Below, piece after piece: positions 1-13,500 of a stretch of 64,000 nt of DNA; the first letter of the stretch is position 1, and each line of letters starts with the position of its first letter. A model generated the notes under the pieces. The model saw only the letters and a list, made by a program, of their open reading frames with translations, ran no database searches and was not told where the DNA came from. Source of the stretch: Chlorocebus sabaeus (Eukaryota; Chordata; Mammalia; Primates; Cercopithecidae). The DNA is taken from positions 66,506,816 to 66,570,815 of the forward strand of contig NC_132919.1 of NCBI RefSeq assembly GCF_047675955.1, in the 5' to 3' direction. The position numbers were made by a program, and so were the translations under genes.

Positions 1-13
1 CAAGAGTTCAAGC

Positions 14-310
14 GCCGGGCGTGATGGCTCTCGCCTGTAATCCCAGCACTTTGGGAGGCTGAGGCGGGTGGATCACGAGGTCAGGAGATCGAGACCATCC
101 TGACCAACATGGTGAAACTCCATCTCTACTAAAAATACAAAAATTAGCTGGGCATGATAGTGCATGCCTGTAATCTGAGCTACTCGGGAGGCTGAGGGAG
201 GAGAATTGCTTGAATCCGAGAATTGGAGGTTGCAGTGAGCCGAGATCACACCACTGCACTCCAGCCTGGTGACAGAGTGAGATTCTGTCTGGGGAAAAAA
301 AAAAAAAAAG
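14..310 (+). mobile_element. Alu
   Basis: Full-length, flanked by a perfect 12-bp target duplication AAGAGTTCAAGC (2-13 and 311-322). Confidence 0.95.
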
Positions 311-1029
311 AAGAGTTCAAGCTCCCTCCCCTATCACCAGGCAGGTTTTTCTATCACTGGAGTTTGGAACCTGCTAGTGATAAGATTGTGGGGAGGGCAG
401 CTGCCTTGGAACCAAGAAAGGCTTAGAATTTAATGGAATTCCTTCTGCTGTCCTGGGTGCCTTTTGGCCCAGAGTAGGTGCCTTTGATAGACATACTTCT
501 TTCAGCTGTCCAAGAGAAGCCTGTAGGCTTCCAGTGGTCCCCAGGACTGCCATGAGTCTGCCTTTTCTGTGGGGACAGAAGATGAGGCCAAGGGAGGGTG
601 GCTGAGGCCATGATCTCCTCCACAGCTGTTGCAGCAACCCATCTGTTGCCAGGTCCTTTCATACTTGGCAGGGACCCCAGTCCAGTTAGAGCCATGGCAG
701 TGATGAGCCCTGAGGCCAGCAGAGAAGGGCAGGCTCCCCAGTACCAGGCAGCAGCCCAGGGTGTCACCTTCAGCAGCAGCCAGGGACCCCCAGGAACTGT
801 GAGAGTGGAGGTGACCAGCCTTACCTGTTCCTCCATCCGGAGGCAACAGAAACAAGCTCTGCTCAATCAGAGCTGAGAGGCCTGCCATGAGCCTGGCCCC
901 CTCCTGGGAACTCTCCAGGGGCAGCTGACCTTGGAGAGCAGTGAGCAAACCGTGTCTCCTCCCCCAACTCTCCCCAAGAAGTCCTGAGTCTGTACCCTAT
1001 CACCATAGTAACAAGCATAGCTTCTTGGC

Positions 1030-1215
1030 AACTTGCCTTGGGGCCAGACACTGAGCTGGGCTTTCTAAATGAACTAAATTATTGAAACCTCATTTCCACC
1101 CTGCATGGCAGAAAATACCAAACCCATTTTATAAGTGAGAAAACTGAGGTTCCTTGGGATTTAGAAACTTGGCCGCATTCACACAAGTAATGGCAAGCTG
1201 GGATTTGACCTTGGA
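1030..1215 (-). mobile_element. MIR-like repeat
   Basis: cccattttataagtgagaaaactgag ... acttggccgcattcacacaagtaatggcaagctggg resembles the MIR core; strand not secure. Confidence 0.45.
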
Positions 1216-1303
1216 TCTGCAGGAGTCCAGATACAAGTGTCTGGGCCATTGCCTCTTCCTGCCTCCTTGTGCTCAATATGCAAATCTGTCCCTTTTTTGA
1301 CAG

Positions 1304-1514
1304 CCAGTCTGAGAGTCTTGATCAGATCCCCAACAATGTGGCCCATGCTACCGAGGGCAAAATGGCCCGTGTGTGTTGGAAGGGAAAGCGTCGTAGCAAA
1401 GCCCGGAAGAAACGGAAGAAGAAGAGCTCAAAGTCCCTGGCTCATGCAGGAGTGGCCTTGGCCAAACCCCTCCCCAGGACCCCTGAGCAGGAGAGCTGCA
1501 CCATCCCAGTGCAG
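1304..1514 (+). CDS. MAP3K14: MAP3K14 coding exon, basic NLS-like region
   Basis: Acceptor cag at 1301-1303, donor gtgaga at 1515. It enters with one base completing a codon and leaves in phase 0. It encodes QSESLDQIPNN onward, including the RKKRKKKSSK cluster, which matches the nuclear-localisation-like basic region of NIK. Confidence 0.96.
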
Positions 1515-4500
1515 GTGAGACCCTCCACCCACTGCCCAGACCGCAGGTTCATGGGGCCTTGGAATTGGAGCCTGTGCCTTGGCCCTGGCCCTCTGTGCTG
1601 ACAGCTGTGTTTCTCCCCACAGGAGGATGAGTCTCCACTCGGCGCCCCATATGTGAGAAACACCCCGCAGTTCACCAAGCCTCTGAAGGAACCAGGCCTT
1701 GGTCAACTCTGTTTTAAGCAGCTTGGCGAGGGCCTGCGACCAGCTCTGCCTCGATCGGAACTCCACAAACTGATCAGCCCCTTGCAATGTCTGAACCATG
1801 TGTGGAAACTGCACCACCCCCAGGACGGAGGCCCCCTGCCCCTGCCCACGCACCCCTTCCCCTATAGCAGACTGCCTCATCCCTTCCCATTCCACCCTCT
1901 CCAGCCCTGGAAACCTCACCCTCTAGAGTCCTTCCTGGGCAAACTGGCCTGTGTAGACAGCCAGCAACCCTTGCCTCACCCACACCTGAGCAAACTGGCC
2001 TGTGTAGACAGTCCAAAGCCCCTGCCTGGCCCACACCTGGAGCCCAGCTGCCCGTCTCGTGGTGCCCATGAGAAGTTTTCTGTGGAGGAATACCTGGTGC
2101 ATGCTCTGCAAGGCAGCGTGAGCTCAGGCCAGGCCCACAGCCTGACCAGCCTGGCCAAGACCTGGGCAGCAGGGGGCTCCAGACCCCGGGAGCCCAGCCC
2201 CAAAACTGAGGACAATGAGGGCGTCCTGCTCACTGAGGTAACTAATCCCCCAGCACCTGTATACGTCCCTCCACCAGCAACCTGGGGGATGCTTTTCTCT
2301 CTTTATCAGAGTCACTCTTATCTGTGGTGACACATCAAACAGTAGGATAGTGCTCACTGTGGATGAAAAGTGTCATCTCTTACGCTGCCAACCTCACTTT
2401 TCACAGCCTTTTTAGCGTCTTCTGTTCTGAGTTCTTCTGGTTGGTCACCTCCTGCTTGCTGAATGCGGGCACTGCATGAATAATACACATGCTGAGGACA
2501 AGGGGAATCAGCCGGGAGCCACTGGAGATGTTATCATGGCCCCCAGAGATGGAAGATGAGGATGGGACCTGTTTTCACCACCCACCTCCTTCCCTTTTTC
2601 CTCTTGTTCACTTCCCAAATAAGTGTAGAACTTTAAATGATTTTATCACACTTTGATTTTTGGGTTTTATTCCATCCATCCACTTTTTTTTTTTTTTCTT
2701 TAATAAATGTGTTTTTTGAGACAGAGTCTCACTCTGTCACCTAGGCTAGAGTACAGTGGTACAATAATAGCTCACTACAGCCTCCATCTCCTGGGTTCAA
2801 GCAATCCTCCTGCCTCAGCCCCCCGAGTAGCTGGGACTACAAGCGTGTACCACCACGCCCAGCTATTTTCTTTTTTTAGTAGAGATGAGGTCTTGCTGTG
2901 TTGCCCAGGCTGGTCTCAAACTCCTGGGCCAAAGCAGTCCTCACACATTGGCCTCCAAAAGTGCTGGGATTATAGGTGTGAGCCACTGCACCGTCTTATT
3001 CCATCCACTTTTTAATTTTTTAATTTTTTGTTTTGTTTTGTTTTGAGACAGAGTCTTACTCTGTCGCCCAGGCTGGAGTGTAGTGGCACTATATCAGCTT
3101 ACTGCATCCTCCCCCTTCCGGGTTCAAGTGATTCTCCCACCTCAGCCTCCCGAGTAGCTGGCACTACAGGTATGCACCACCATGCTGGGCTAATTTTGTA
3201 TTTTTTGGTAGAGACAGGGTTTCACCATGTTGGCCAGGCTGGTCTCAAACTCCTGACCTTCAGTGATCCGCCCACCTTGGCCTCCCAAAGTGCTGGGATT
3301 ACAGGTGTGAGCCACCATGCCCGGCCCCTCCATCCGCTTTTAACATCATCCTTGACCCCGGCCCCTCTTCACTGTTCCTCCCTTCCCTCCACCTAGCTCC
3401 TGAGTTTTGTTTTTTCATTGTCAAGGTGATTGGCAGTTCTGTTTCTGTTTCACCATCACAAGTCTGGGATGTTTTTCGTCACAAGGATCAGTGGCTGCAG
3501 CCCATGAACCCCTCCCTCGCCTTCACCTCTTTCCTCTACCCCCTCTCTGGTGCTGCCCAGCCCAGATCCCTGTCTTCGCCCCAGGGCTGCCTGGTTGTAA
3601 GGGCTCAGCTCAGCAGCCCTGGCAAGGTCACTAGCTGGAGGGCCTTCCTCATTGTAGCCCTGTAGCCCTCTGCTGCCCTGGCCACTAAAACTGGCCTCTC
3701 TCTCCTGCCAACCCCAGAAACTCAAGCCAGTGGATTATGAGTACCGAGAAGAAGTCCACTGGGCCACACACCAGCCCCGCCTGGGCAGAGGCTCCTTCGG
3801 AGAGGTGCACAGGATGGAGGACAAGCAGACTGGCTTCCAGTGCGCTGTCAAAAAGGTATGCCAGGGCTCAGGAGCTGAGTGAAGAGGGAAGCCAGGAAGG
3901 GGGCCTGCTGTGTTCCCTGTGCTTTCTGTCAAGGACAGTCGCAGGGTGACTGTGGGTCTGACTTGTGAACAGAACTTGGCTGTCACTGGCCACCTGAGGT
4001 CGGCTGGAACTGGAAGGGAGCAGCCTGTCACGTGTCCTGGCCTGGCCGCTGCCCTTGGCATGTGTGTATGTGAGAGGCAGTGTGAGAGGACGCACGCGGC
4101 CTTGGTGTCTCAATATAGCCAGGGCCCTGAGGGGCAAGTCCCAACATGGAAGATGGTTGGAGCGTCATGAAATTCACACTGAGGTAAAACCCCTGAACCA
4201 CATAGGGGGCCGCCCCCGACCTGGGCCAGATGATGGGGAAAGCAGTAGTCTCCACCTGTCAGGCGCTTCCAGCAGGAGGCCAGTCTCAGTGGGAGTCGGA
4301 GCTCTGCCCTGTTAGCCAGGTGTGCCGCAGTCCTACAAGACAGACTTGGTGGGGAAATCAAGCTTGGCAAGACAGGAAGTGAATGGCCTGGTGGCAGAGC
4401 CCTGATTCAGACCAGGTCTGTCTGACCTGAGAGTTCGGCTTTCAGCCACTCTTCAGGAAGAAGAGGAAAGAAGATAGACTTGTTGTCCTAGAGTTTTGAG

Positions 4501-7500
4501 TAGAGACAGAAGACAGGAATCACCTCTCCCACCCCTTCATCTCACTGGTGTTAGAAGTGGAGAGCAGAGAGGACGGTGTGGCATGCTGGGCCTGGAGCTG
4601 AGGCCTCCTCCTGTCAGATTACACTCTCTGGGCCCAGAGGGAGCATCAGTGGCAGCTGCAGACCCACAGGCCTCACGGGTGTCGGTCCTTCTCCCCGTCA
4701 CCAACCTTTCCCCCACCCCTGACTCTTGGATCACCTTGATTGGAAGCCACCTTGTCACCAGTCAAAGCTCTCAGCCTCAAAGCCAGCACCAGGACCTAAG
4801 GCGCGTTTCTGTGGACCATCCCCTTGGCCCTTTGGGCAGGGTGAAGTAAGCTCAGAGAGATACTTTGTTTCAAGTGGCTTATGTCAGAGACGCTCCAATC
4901 TCCAAAAGGAAAGCAACAAATACAGGTAGAGCATCCGCAATCTGAAAACCCAAAATCTGAAGTGCTCCAAAGTCCAAAAGCCCGGCACACACTGGCCCCA
5001 TTCAGAGCAGACACCGCCACCACCGTCCAGGGTGCCTGTGGCCTTAAGGGGAGAGGAGACAACTGGGATGTGAATGAACCCAGCTTCCCTGGTGTGTCCT
5101 TGGGCTGGATGGTGAGACGGGTGAGGGGACTATCTGCAGGTACCACCCCAAACTTCAGACACACTGTGTCAAATACGAAAACTCTGCTCTCACCACCCAC
5201 GACTGGCAGCACGTGCTGAGTGCGTGCTGAGTTCTTGCCGAGTTCTTGCCAATGTGGATCATCGTCTTCCACTTGGAGGCCAAGGCCACATGCCTGACCT
5301 GCTCAGCTGCAGTTCCCCTCTCCAGGCTACCGGAGAAGGCTCAGCTGTCCCTCCTGAGAGGTGGTGGGAGGAGAGTGTGAGAGTGTGAAGAGACGCGCAC
5401 CCAGCGCTGGGAGCTTAGTCACTGGGCTTCTCAGCTGTTCCCCTGCTGAGGGCCTCAGAGTCTTCCCAGGCAACAAGGTAAACAGCCTTAATATAGTGGA
5501 AGAGGATAAATACTCCATGTTTCGCCCCTCCCATCCACTGCAAGGCAGTTGGAAAAGCTCCAAGCACAAGACGTGGCCTTCTCAGCACCAGAGCTGCAGC
5601 TCAAGCCCACGAGAGCTGGCCACTCACAGAACCACTTCCTTCCCACCCCGGAGAATACAGTGGGGATGACTCTTTGGCAGCCCGCACAGCTGCCATTGGT
5701 TGGGCAGACAGCCCCTCCTTTCCGTCAAGGCAGTGGTGTCCTTTAGGGTTTTCAGCTGGAAGAGCAGGAGAAACAGTTCCCTGATGAGGGGATGGGGACC
5801 GGGAGGTGGGCCCAGCATCAGAGGTCAGGCCGCACACCGGGTCAGAGTAAGTCTGTGCCCCCCCAATGCTTCTTGGGGAGAATCCAGTATGTGAGGTGTC
5901 ACGTGGTGGTGCCAGCACTCCCTTCGTCCTCCTTCTAGAACATCCTGATCTAGATGCTGATTGGCCATGGGTCCAGAGTTTGATGCAGTTTTTTTTTTAA
6001 GGTTTTTGTTTGATCTTTTTTTTTTTTTTTTTTTTGAGACAAGATCTTGCTCTGTTGTCCAGGCTGGTTTGCAGTGGCATGATCACAGTTCACTGCAGCC
6101 TCAGCCCTGCAGACCCAAACAACCCTGCTGCCTCAGCTTCCCAAGTAGCTGGGACTTCAGGCACGCACCACCACACCCAGCTAATTTTTTATTTTTTGTA
6201 GAAACAGGATCTCACTGTGTTGCCCAGGCTGGACTCATACTCCTGGGCAGCCTCCCAAAGTGCTGGGATTATAGGTGTGAGCCACTTTGCCCCACCGGGA
6301 TCCCATTTTAATAGAAGAAACAACTACTTGTTTATACACACATAAAAAGTCCATGCTGGGTACAGTGGCTCATGCTTGTAATCCCAGTACTTTAGGAGGC
6401 TGAGGTGGGAGGACTGCTTGAGGCCAGGAGTTGGAGACCAGCCTGGGCAACATAGCAAGATCACATGTCTACCACAAAGTTAAAAATAGAAATAAAAAAG
6501 AAATTTTAAAAGTCTGAAAAGATTTCTGTCAAAGGGCATTTACCTCTGAGAATAGGACTGGGAAATGAGGACTTTTGCTTTTTTTGGTATCATTTGAATT
6601 CTTTTATAATGAGCCTATATTTGTTTGCAATTAAAAGTAAGATCAGGGCCAAGCACGGTGGCTCACGCCTGTAATCCCAGCACTTTGGGAGGCTGAGGCA
6701 GGTGGATCACGAGGTCAGGAGTTCAAGACCAGCCTCTGGCCAAGATGGTGAAACCCCGTCTCTACTAAAAATACAAATACTAGCTGGGCATGGTGGCAGG
6801 CACCTGTAATCCCAGCTATTCGGGAGGCTGAGGCAGAGAATTGCTTGAACCAGGAAGGCGGAGGTTGCAGTGAGCCAAGATCATACCACAACACTCCAGC
6901 CTGGGTGACAGAGCGAGACTCCGTCTCAAAAAAAAGTAAGATCAGGCCGGGCCTATGGCTCATGCCTGTAATCCCAGCCAGCATTTTGGGAGGCCAAGGG
7001 GGGCAGATCACGAGGTCAGGAGATCGAGACCATCCTGGCCAACATAGTGAAACCCCCATCTCTACTACAAATACAAAAATTAGCCAGGCGTGGTGGCGGG
7101 TGCCTGTAGTCCCAGCTACTCCGGAGGCTGAGGCAGGAGAATGGCGTGAACTCAGGAGGCGGAGCTTGCAGTGAGCCGAGATTGTGCCACTGTACTCCAG
7201 CCTGGCGACAGAGTGAGACTCCACCTCAAAAAAAAAAAAAAAAAATAGATCAGCCAGTGTGGGGCTCATGCCTACAATTCTAGCATTTCTTTGTAGAGAC
7301 CCTGTCTCTACAAAAAAAAAAAATTAGCCAGGCATGGTGGCATACACCTGTGGTCCCACCTACTCGGGCAACTGAGGTGAGAGGATCACTTGAGCCCAGG
7401 AAGTAGAGGCTGCAGTGAGCCAAGATCATGCTACTGCACTCCAGCCTGGACAACAGAGTGAGACCCTGTCCCCCGACCCCTCAAAAAATGGGATCCTACT

Positions 7501-10500
7501 CTAGTGATTATTCTGTACCATGTTTTTGTCATGCAATAATATATCACAACAGATTTCCTTGTTGGCACATATACAACCCTCTTATGCTTTTTAACGGCCA
7601 TGTAGAAGTTCTTATCCTAGTCAGTGGTGGATTGATAGGATCCATGAACTCTAGGAACTTCATTCAAAAGAATGTTTGTCGGTCAGGTGCAGTAGCTCAT
7701 GCCTGTCATCCCAGCACTTTGGAAGGCCAAGGTGGGCAGATCACTTGAGGTCAGGAGTTCAAGACCAGCCTGGCCAACATGGTGAAACCCCATCTCTACC
7801 AAAAATATAAAAAATTAGCTGCGTGTGGTGGTACATGCCTGTAATCCTAACTACTCGGGAGGCTGAGGCAGGAGAATTGCTTGAACCCGGGAGGCAGAGG
7901 TTGCAGTGATCCAAGATCATGCCACTGTACTCCAGTGTGGGCGACAGAGCAAGACTCTGTCTCAAAAAAAAAGTGTTTGTGTGTTGCATGTGTGGCAATC
8001 ACACATTTTTGAAGAATAATTCATATCATTTACCAGATCCTCAAAGGGGTCTGTAGCCCAAAAAGGGTTAAGAATCACTCCTTTTAGGACATTTGGCTCA
8101 AGTGTGAAGTTCTGGGAGCTTCGCTTTGGCTCTGCCGCTGATCTGGGATAATGTGACCCTGGCCAAGTCAACCCAGCCATCACCAAGCACCTGCTCTGTG
8201 CCAGACACTGTGCAGGGGCTGGGGGCAGATGTGAAATCCACAGGCCTGACCTGAAGGAACCTGAGTTGTAATGGGGGATAGACATTTATATTAGGGTAAA
8301 GGTGAGCAGCCTTCAGTCCTGGACACGTGTTTAGAAGGAAAATAGCACAAGGATCAGAGGAGAATATCTTGATGGTGCTGAGAAAATAAGGCGGGACCCT
8401 CTAATATTCATTGGACATCTGTGCACAGTACTGTGGTAGTCCCTTTCACACAGTTTACGTTCCTGGAATCTGCAAAAGAATTTATAGAATTGCTCTTATG
8501 CCTTTTTTTAATTGATGTTATAAAACAGATAAGAATACCAAAGAAGAGCCTGGGCACGGTGGCTCATGTCTGTAATCCCAGCACTTTGGGAGACCGAGGC
8601 GGGCAGATCATGAGGTCAGGAGATCGAGACCATCCTGGCCAACACAGTGAAACCCTGTCTCGACTAAAAATACTAAAAAAGTAGCCGAGCGTGGTGGCGG
8701 GCATCTATAGTCCCAGCTACTCGGGAGGCCGAGGCAGGAGAATTGCTTGAACCTGGGAGGCAGAGGTTGCAGTGAGCTGAGATACTGCACTCCAGCCTGG
8801 GCGACAGAGCCAGACTCCATCTCAAAAAAAAAAAAAAAAAAAAAAAAGAATACCAAAGAGGGCCCGGTATGGTGGCTCACGCCTGTAATCCCAGCACTTG
8901 GAGAGGCCAAGGCAGGTGGATCACCTGAGGTCAGGAGTTTGAGGCCAGCCATCAACATGGAGAAACCCCATCTCTACTGAAAATAAAAAAATTAGCCAGG
9001 CGTGGTGGCAGGTGCCTGTAATCCCAGCTACTCAGGAGGCTGAGGCAGGAGGATCACTTGAACACAGGAGGCAGAGGTTGCGGTGAGCCGAGATCGCGCC
9101 ATTGCACTCCAACCTGGGCCACAAGAGCGAAACTCCATCTTAAAAAAAAAAAAAAAAAAAAAAAGATTACCAAAGAAAACAAGAGGAAAGTTCAAGGAGG
9201 AAAAAGTGATTCCCAGCGTCCAGCGTGCAGGCAGTTGAGTGGAGGGAAGTGGCTTCTGGATTGGGCAGTGGGCTCATTGCTGACAGTGCTTCCCCCTGGG
9301 GATGCTCGCTCCTGAATGTATTTTAAAACATTAGCATGGATGCCAGGCACAGTGGCTCACGCCTGTAATCTCAACATGTTCGAGGCCAAGGTGGGAGAAT
9401 CACTTGAGCCTAGGAGTTCAAGACTAGCCTGGGCAAGATGGCAAAACGCCATCTCTACAAAAAATACAAAAATTAGCTGGGCATGGCGCCTATAGTGTCA
9501 GCTGCTTGGGAGGCTGAGATGGGAGGATCACTTGAGCCCGAGAAGGTCGAGGCTGCAGTGAGCTGTGATTGTGCCACTGCACTCCAGCCTGGCCAACCGA
9601 GGGAGGAGACCTTGTCTCAAAAAAAAAAAAAAAAAAAAAAAGTTCAGCATGGAAAGGCCTTCAGGAGGCAGAGTAGCTGGCAGCTCTGGAGTCAGGCTTA
9701 CCCGAGCAAAAGCCCGGCTGTGATCTCTTATACACAGTGACCTTGGGCAGATTATTTGCCCAGGCTTCAGCTTCTTCATCTATAAAATGGGGATAATGAT
9801 CCCACCAGCTTACAGGCTATTGTAAGATCTGAATAACTAATGCTTAGAAAGGGCTTTACCAGTGCTTGGGAAATGGTAAGTGGGCATTAGATCGTAATTC
9901 TCATGAATACCCTCATCACAGTCCAGCCCCCTCATTTTACGGATGAGGAACACGGAAGTTCAGAGAGGAGGGGTGGCCACACGGGCAGCCAGCTTGGCCT
10001 GGAAGGCTGGGCTGCTTTCTCCGCTGGCACAGACTTCTAAAGCACCTTGTGTTTTGAAGTATCTCCTCCCACCCTCTTTGGTCTGGGTGACTGGAAATAT
10101 TTTTAGCATGGATGGGACACTCTAGGAGGACTTACAGACTTCTGCAAAGTTAAAGCCAAGTTTCCCCAACTCTTTTGGATCACAGCCCTGTTAATATCTC
10201 AGTCATTGTTTCAGGGCAACCCAGGCCAAAACAAATACCCAACAGATCTGTGTATGAAGCAGTGAGGTCAAATAATAAGTCTTTATCGTAACAACTTAGT
10301 AGCCATTTGAAAAGCGACACATAAGTTGAAAGAAAAAGGGTCCTTCCATTTCCAAACAGCCAGATTATTAATGGGATGTATGCCTTGTTGCACATCTCAA
10401 CCCTTGAAATCAGATAGGACACCACCACCTTCATTTCCCACATTTTCTCCTTGAAGTACTTTTAATCACAGTGACCTCCAAAAACCTAGCTTCATAGAGA

Positions 10501-13500
10501 TACATTATCAAAGGGAATGTCGTGTGATTGAACTTTGAAGCTGGACTGTCTCGAGCAAGTCGTTCATGCAGTGTCCAGCAGATGTTGTGGTGGCTGTTTC
10601 CCTCAAATGTCAGATATCCATTTGGCACCCTTCTGAGTTCTCTGCAGTGCCCCAGGGTGCCTCAAGTTCAGTTTGGGGTTGGTTAGGCTGAAGACATTTG
10701 CTAACAAGTCCTATTGTTGAATTAGTTCCAACTCAGGTTCAGAGGCTTTTTAGAGCTGGAAACACTGGCAGAGTCAAAGTTCATGGGAGGTGATTAATCA
10801 AACCAGATATTAGGGAACCAGAAGGGTGATATTTTCCACTGATAGGCAAAAGTCCAAAAACCCCAGTGTCAGAGCTGTTTGCCAAGTCAGCAAGTCTGTG
10901 GAGATCGCTTCCAAGCTGGTTCTGTTACTGCCAGCGCCCCCTGGTGATGCCACTCAAGGCTTACTTGAGAACCATCAGCAGCTGGGAAGGAGGGCAAGTC
11001 TATTAAGAAGTCTAAGAGGCCGGGCGCAGTGGCTCACACCTGTAATCCCAGCACTTTTGGAGGCCGAGGCGGGTGAATCATGAGGCCAGGAGTTCAAGAC
11101 CAGCCTGGCCAACATGGTGAAACCCCGTCTCTACTAAAAATACAAAAATTAGCTGGGTATGGTGACACGTGCCTGTAGTCCCAGCTACTCGGGAGGCTGA
11201 GGCATGAGAATCCCTTGAACCCAGGAGGCGGAGGTTGCAGTGAGCCGAGATATCACTCCACTACACTCCAGCCTGGTGACATAGTGAGACTTCATCTCAA
11301 AAAAAAAAAAAAAAAAAAAAAAAAAGGTCTAAGAGACCGGGCACAGTGGCTCACGCCTGTAATCCCAGCCCTTTGGGAGGCCGAGGCGGGCGGATCACCT
11401 GAAGTCAGGAGTTTAAGACCAGCCTGACCAACATGGTGAAACCCTGTCTCTACTAAAAATATGAAAAATTAGCTGGGCATAGTGGTAGGTGCCTGTACTC
11501 CCAGCAACTCGAGAGGCTGAGGCAGGAGAATTGCTTGAACCCGGGAGGCGGAGGTTGTAATTAGCTGAGGTTGCACCGCTGCACTCCAGCCTGGGCGACA
11601 CAGCGAGACTCTGTCTCAAAAAAAAAGGTCTAAGTATCAGCTTCTCTGATGTGAGCTGGAGGAATTGGGGAGCTAGCACTTCCTGAGTGCCCACTGGTTG
11701 CCAGGCCTGGTGTCGGTTACCATCCTTCCAAATCCTTGCTCTACCCAGGAGCAGATACCACTGTCCCTGCTGTTTGCATATGGAAACACGTGGATGGGAA
11801 GTCTGCTGCCTTGTTTTAAAAGGCTGAGCCAGGATCCAAGCCCACGATGTTTATATCCAAGGCCTATTTCCTCCCACCAAGTTGCTGGTCCCTTTAGAAA
11901 GGAGTGGATGATCCCAGACCTGCCAGTCGGCAGTTGGCCAAACCCCTCCGCAGAAGCCTCCTTATGTTCCCAGATGCTGGGAGACAGCTGCAAACAGAAT
12001 AAACACTGCTCTGTCTATGTGGATGTTTTAGTCCTCTGGGAAAGAAACAAGTAATTACAAGAGTTAAGAAAAGTGTTGAGGCCGGGCGCGGTGGCTCACG
12101 CCTGTAATCCTAACACTTTGGGAGGCCGACGCAGGTGAATCACAAGGTCAGGAGTTTGAGACCAGCCTGGCCAGCATGGTGAAACTCTGTCTCTACTAAA
12201 AATACAAAAAGTATCCGGGCATGGTGGCACACACCTGTAGTCCCAGCTACTCGGGAGGCTGAGGCAGGAGAATCGCTTGAACCCAGGAGGCGGAGGTTGC
12301 AGTGAACCAAGATCACGTCACTGTATGCCAGCCTGGGCGACACAGCGAGACTCTGTCTCAAAAAAAAAAGAAAAGAAAAACAAAATGCACCCGATGGAGT
12401 CCAAATATTGGTTCCTGACCATCAGGTAAGTCAGAAGCCTAGCTTCTGACAGTAGACATGGATGGTGATTAGCAAAAGGACCCACATCCTAGAAATCGCC
12501 CATTTAGCTGGAGGAAAAAATGTTCTGCGCTTGGCAGATTTGAGGGCGGACAGCGTGCCAGCAGCCTGGATGAGGAATGTAGGGTTTTGGTTTTTTTGGG
12601 GGGGGCGGGGGTGGTTTTTGTTTTTTTTTTTTTTTTTGAGATGGAGTCTCACTCTGTCGCCAGACTGGAGTGCAGTGGCGCGATCTCGGCTCATTGCAAC
12701 CTCTGACTCCCGAGTTCAAGCGATTCTCCTGCCTCAGCCTCCCGAGTAGCTGGGATTACAGCCTCATGCCACCATGCCCAGCTAATTTTTATATTTTTAG
12801 TAGAGACAGGGTTTTGGCTAGGATGGTCTTGATCTCCTGACCTTGATCTCCTTGATCCACCCGCCTCAGCCTCCCAAAGTGCTGAGATTACAAGCATGAG
12901 CCACCGTGCCTGGCCGGAATGTAGTTTTTTTGTTTTTGTTTTTGTTTTTTTTGAGATGGAGTCTCGCTCTGTCGCCCAGGCTGCAGTGCAGTAGCGTGAT
13001 CTCAGCTCACTGCAAGCTCCGCCTCCTGGGTTCACACCATTCTCCTGCCTCAGCCTCCCGAGTAGCTGGGACTACAGGCGCCCGCCACCACGCCTGGCTC
13101 ATTTTTTTTTTTTTGTATTTTTTAGTAGAGACGCGGTTTCACCGTGTTAGCCAGGATGGTGTTGATCTCCTGACCTCATGATCTGCCCGCCTCGGCCTCC
13201 CAAAGTGCTGGGATTACAGGCGTGAGCCACCACACCCGGCCCGGAATGTAGTTTTTATGCGGCTGTTTTTGCACATGGGCAGCACTCCAGAACTTTAATT
13301 AAGTTCAGGAAGTTGCTCCTGATACCAAGGGCACAGGATATTTAGGCTCTGAGGCCTGCTGGCAGGCCCCCCGGGCCCCTGCATAGCCACTGGAAACAGC
13401 AGCCTCTGTGTGTGGAGCACCTGGTCCCCTTGTCCTGTCTCACAGCTGCCTCTGGGCCCTTGCAGGTGCGGCTGGAAGTATTTCGGGCGGAGGAACTGAT

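Larger units (their letters stand above)
1..1303 (+). other. MAP3K14: MAP3K14 intron, 3' part
   Basis: Holds one Alu, an open but unrecognised stretch near 600-870 with no coding features I trust, and a probable MIR near 1030-1215. The NIK residues that precede QSESLD do not occur here, so their exon lies to the left of the window. Confidence 0.8.
3856..13465 (+). other. MAP3K14: MAP3K14 large intron inside the kinase domain
   Basis: 9.6 kb splitting the catalytic-lysine exon from the alpha-C exon. Mostly Alus (14 whole or partial), with unique sequence around 3.9-5.9, 8.0-8.5, 9.7-11.0 and 11.65-12.05 kb. I saw no extra exon. A strong CTCF-like motif sits near 10.94 kb. Confidence 0.85.

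Noticed and set aside
598..876. Possible upstream MAP3K14 exon
   Set aside because: The translation (EAMISSTAVAATHLLPG...) does not match the NIK segment expected before QSESLD, and no phase-matching splice pair was found.
3775..3777. Pro just before the NIK glycine loop (HQPRLGRGS) as a lineage change
   Set aside because: I am not sure of the human residue and believe other mammals may also have Pro, so I do not claim a substitution.
6715..7269. 184-codon - strand open frame
   Set aside because: Read across two Alus; the protein text is the usual translated-Alu pattern. The same applies to most long frames in 2.7-3.4, 12.5-13.2, 26.6-30.1, 35-37 and 48.5-48.9 kb.
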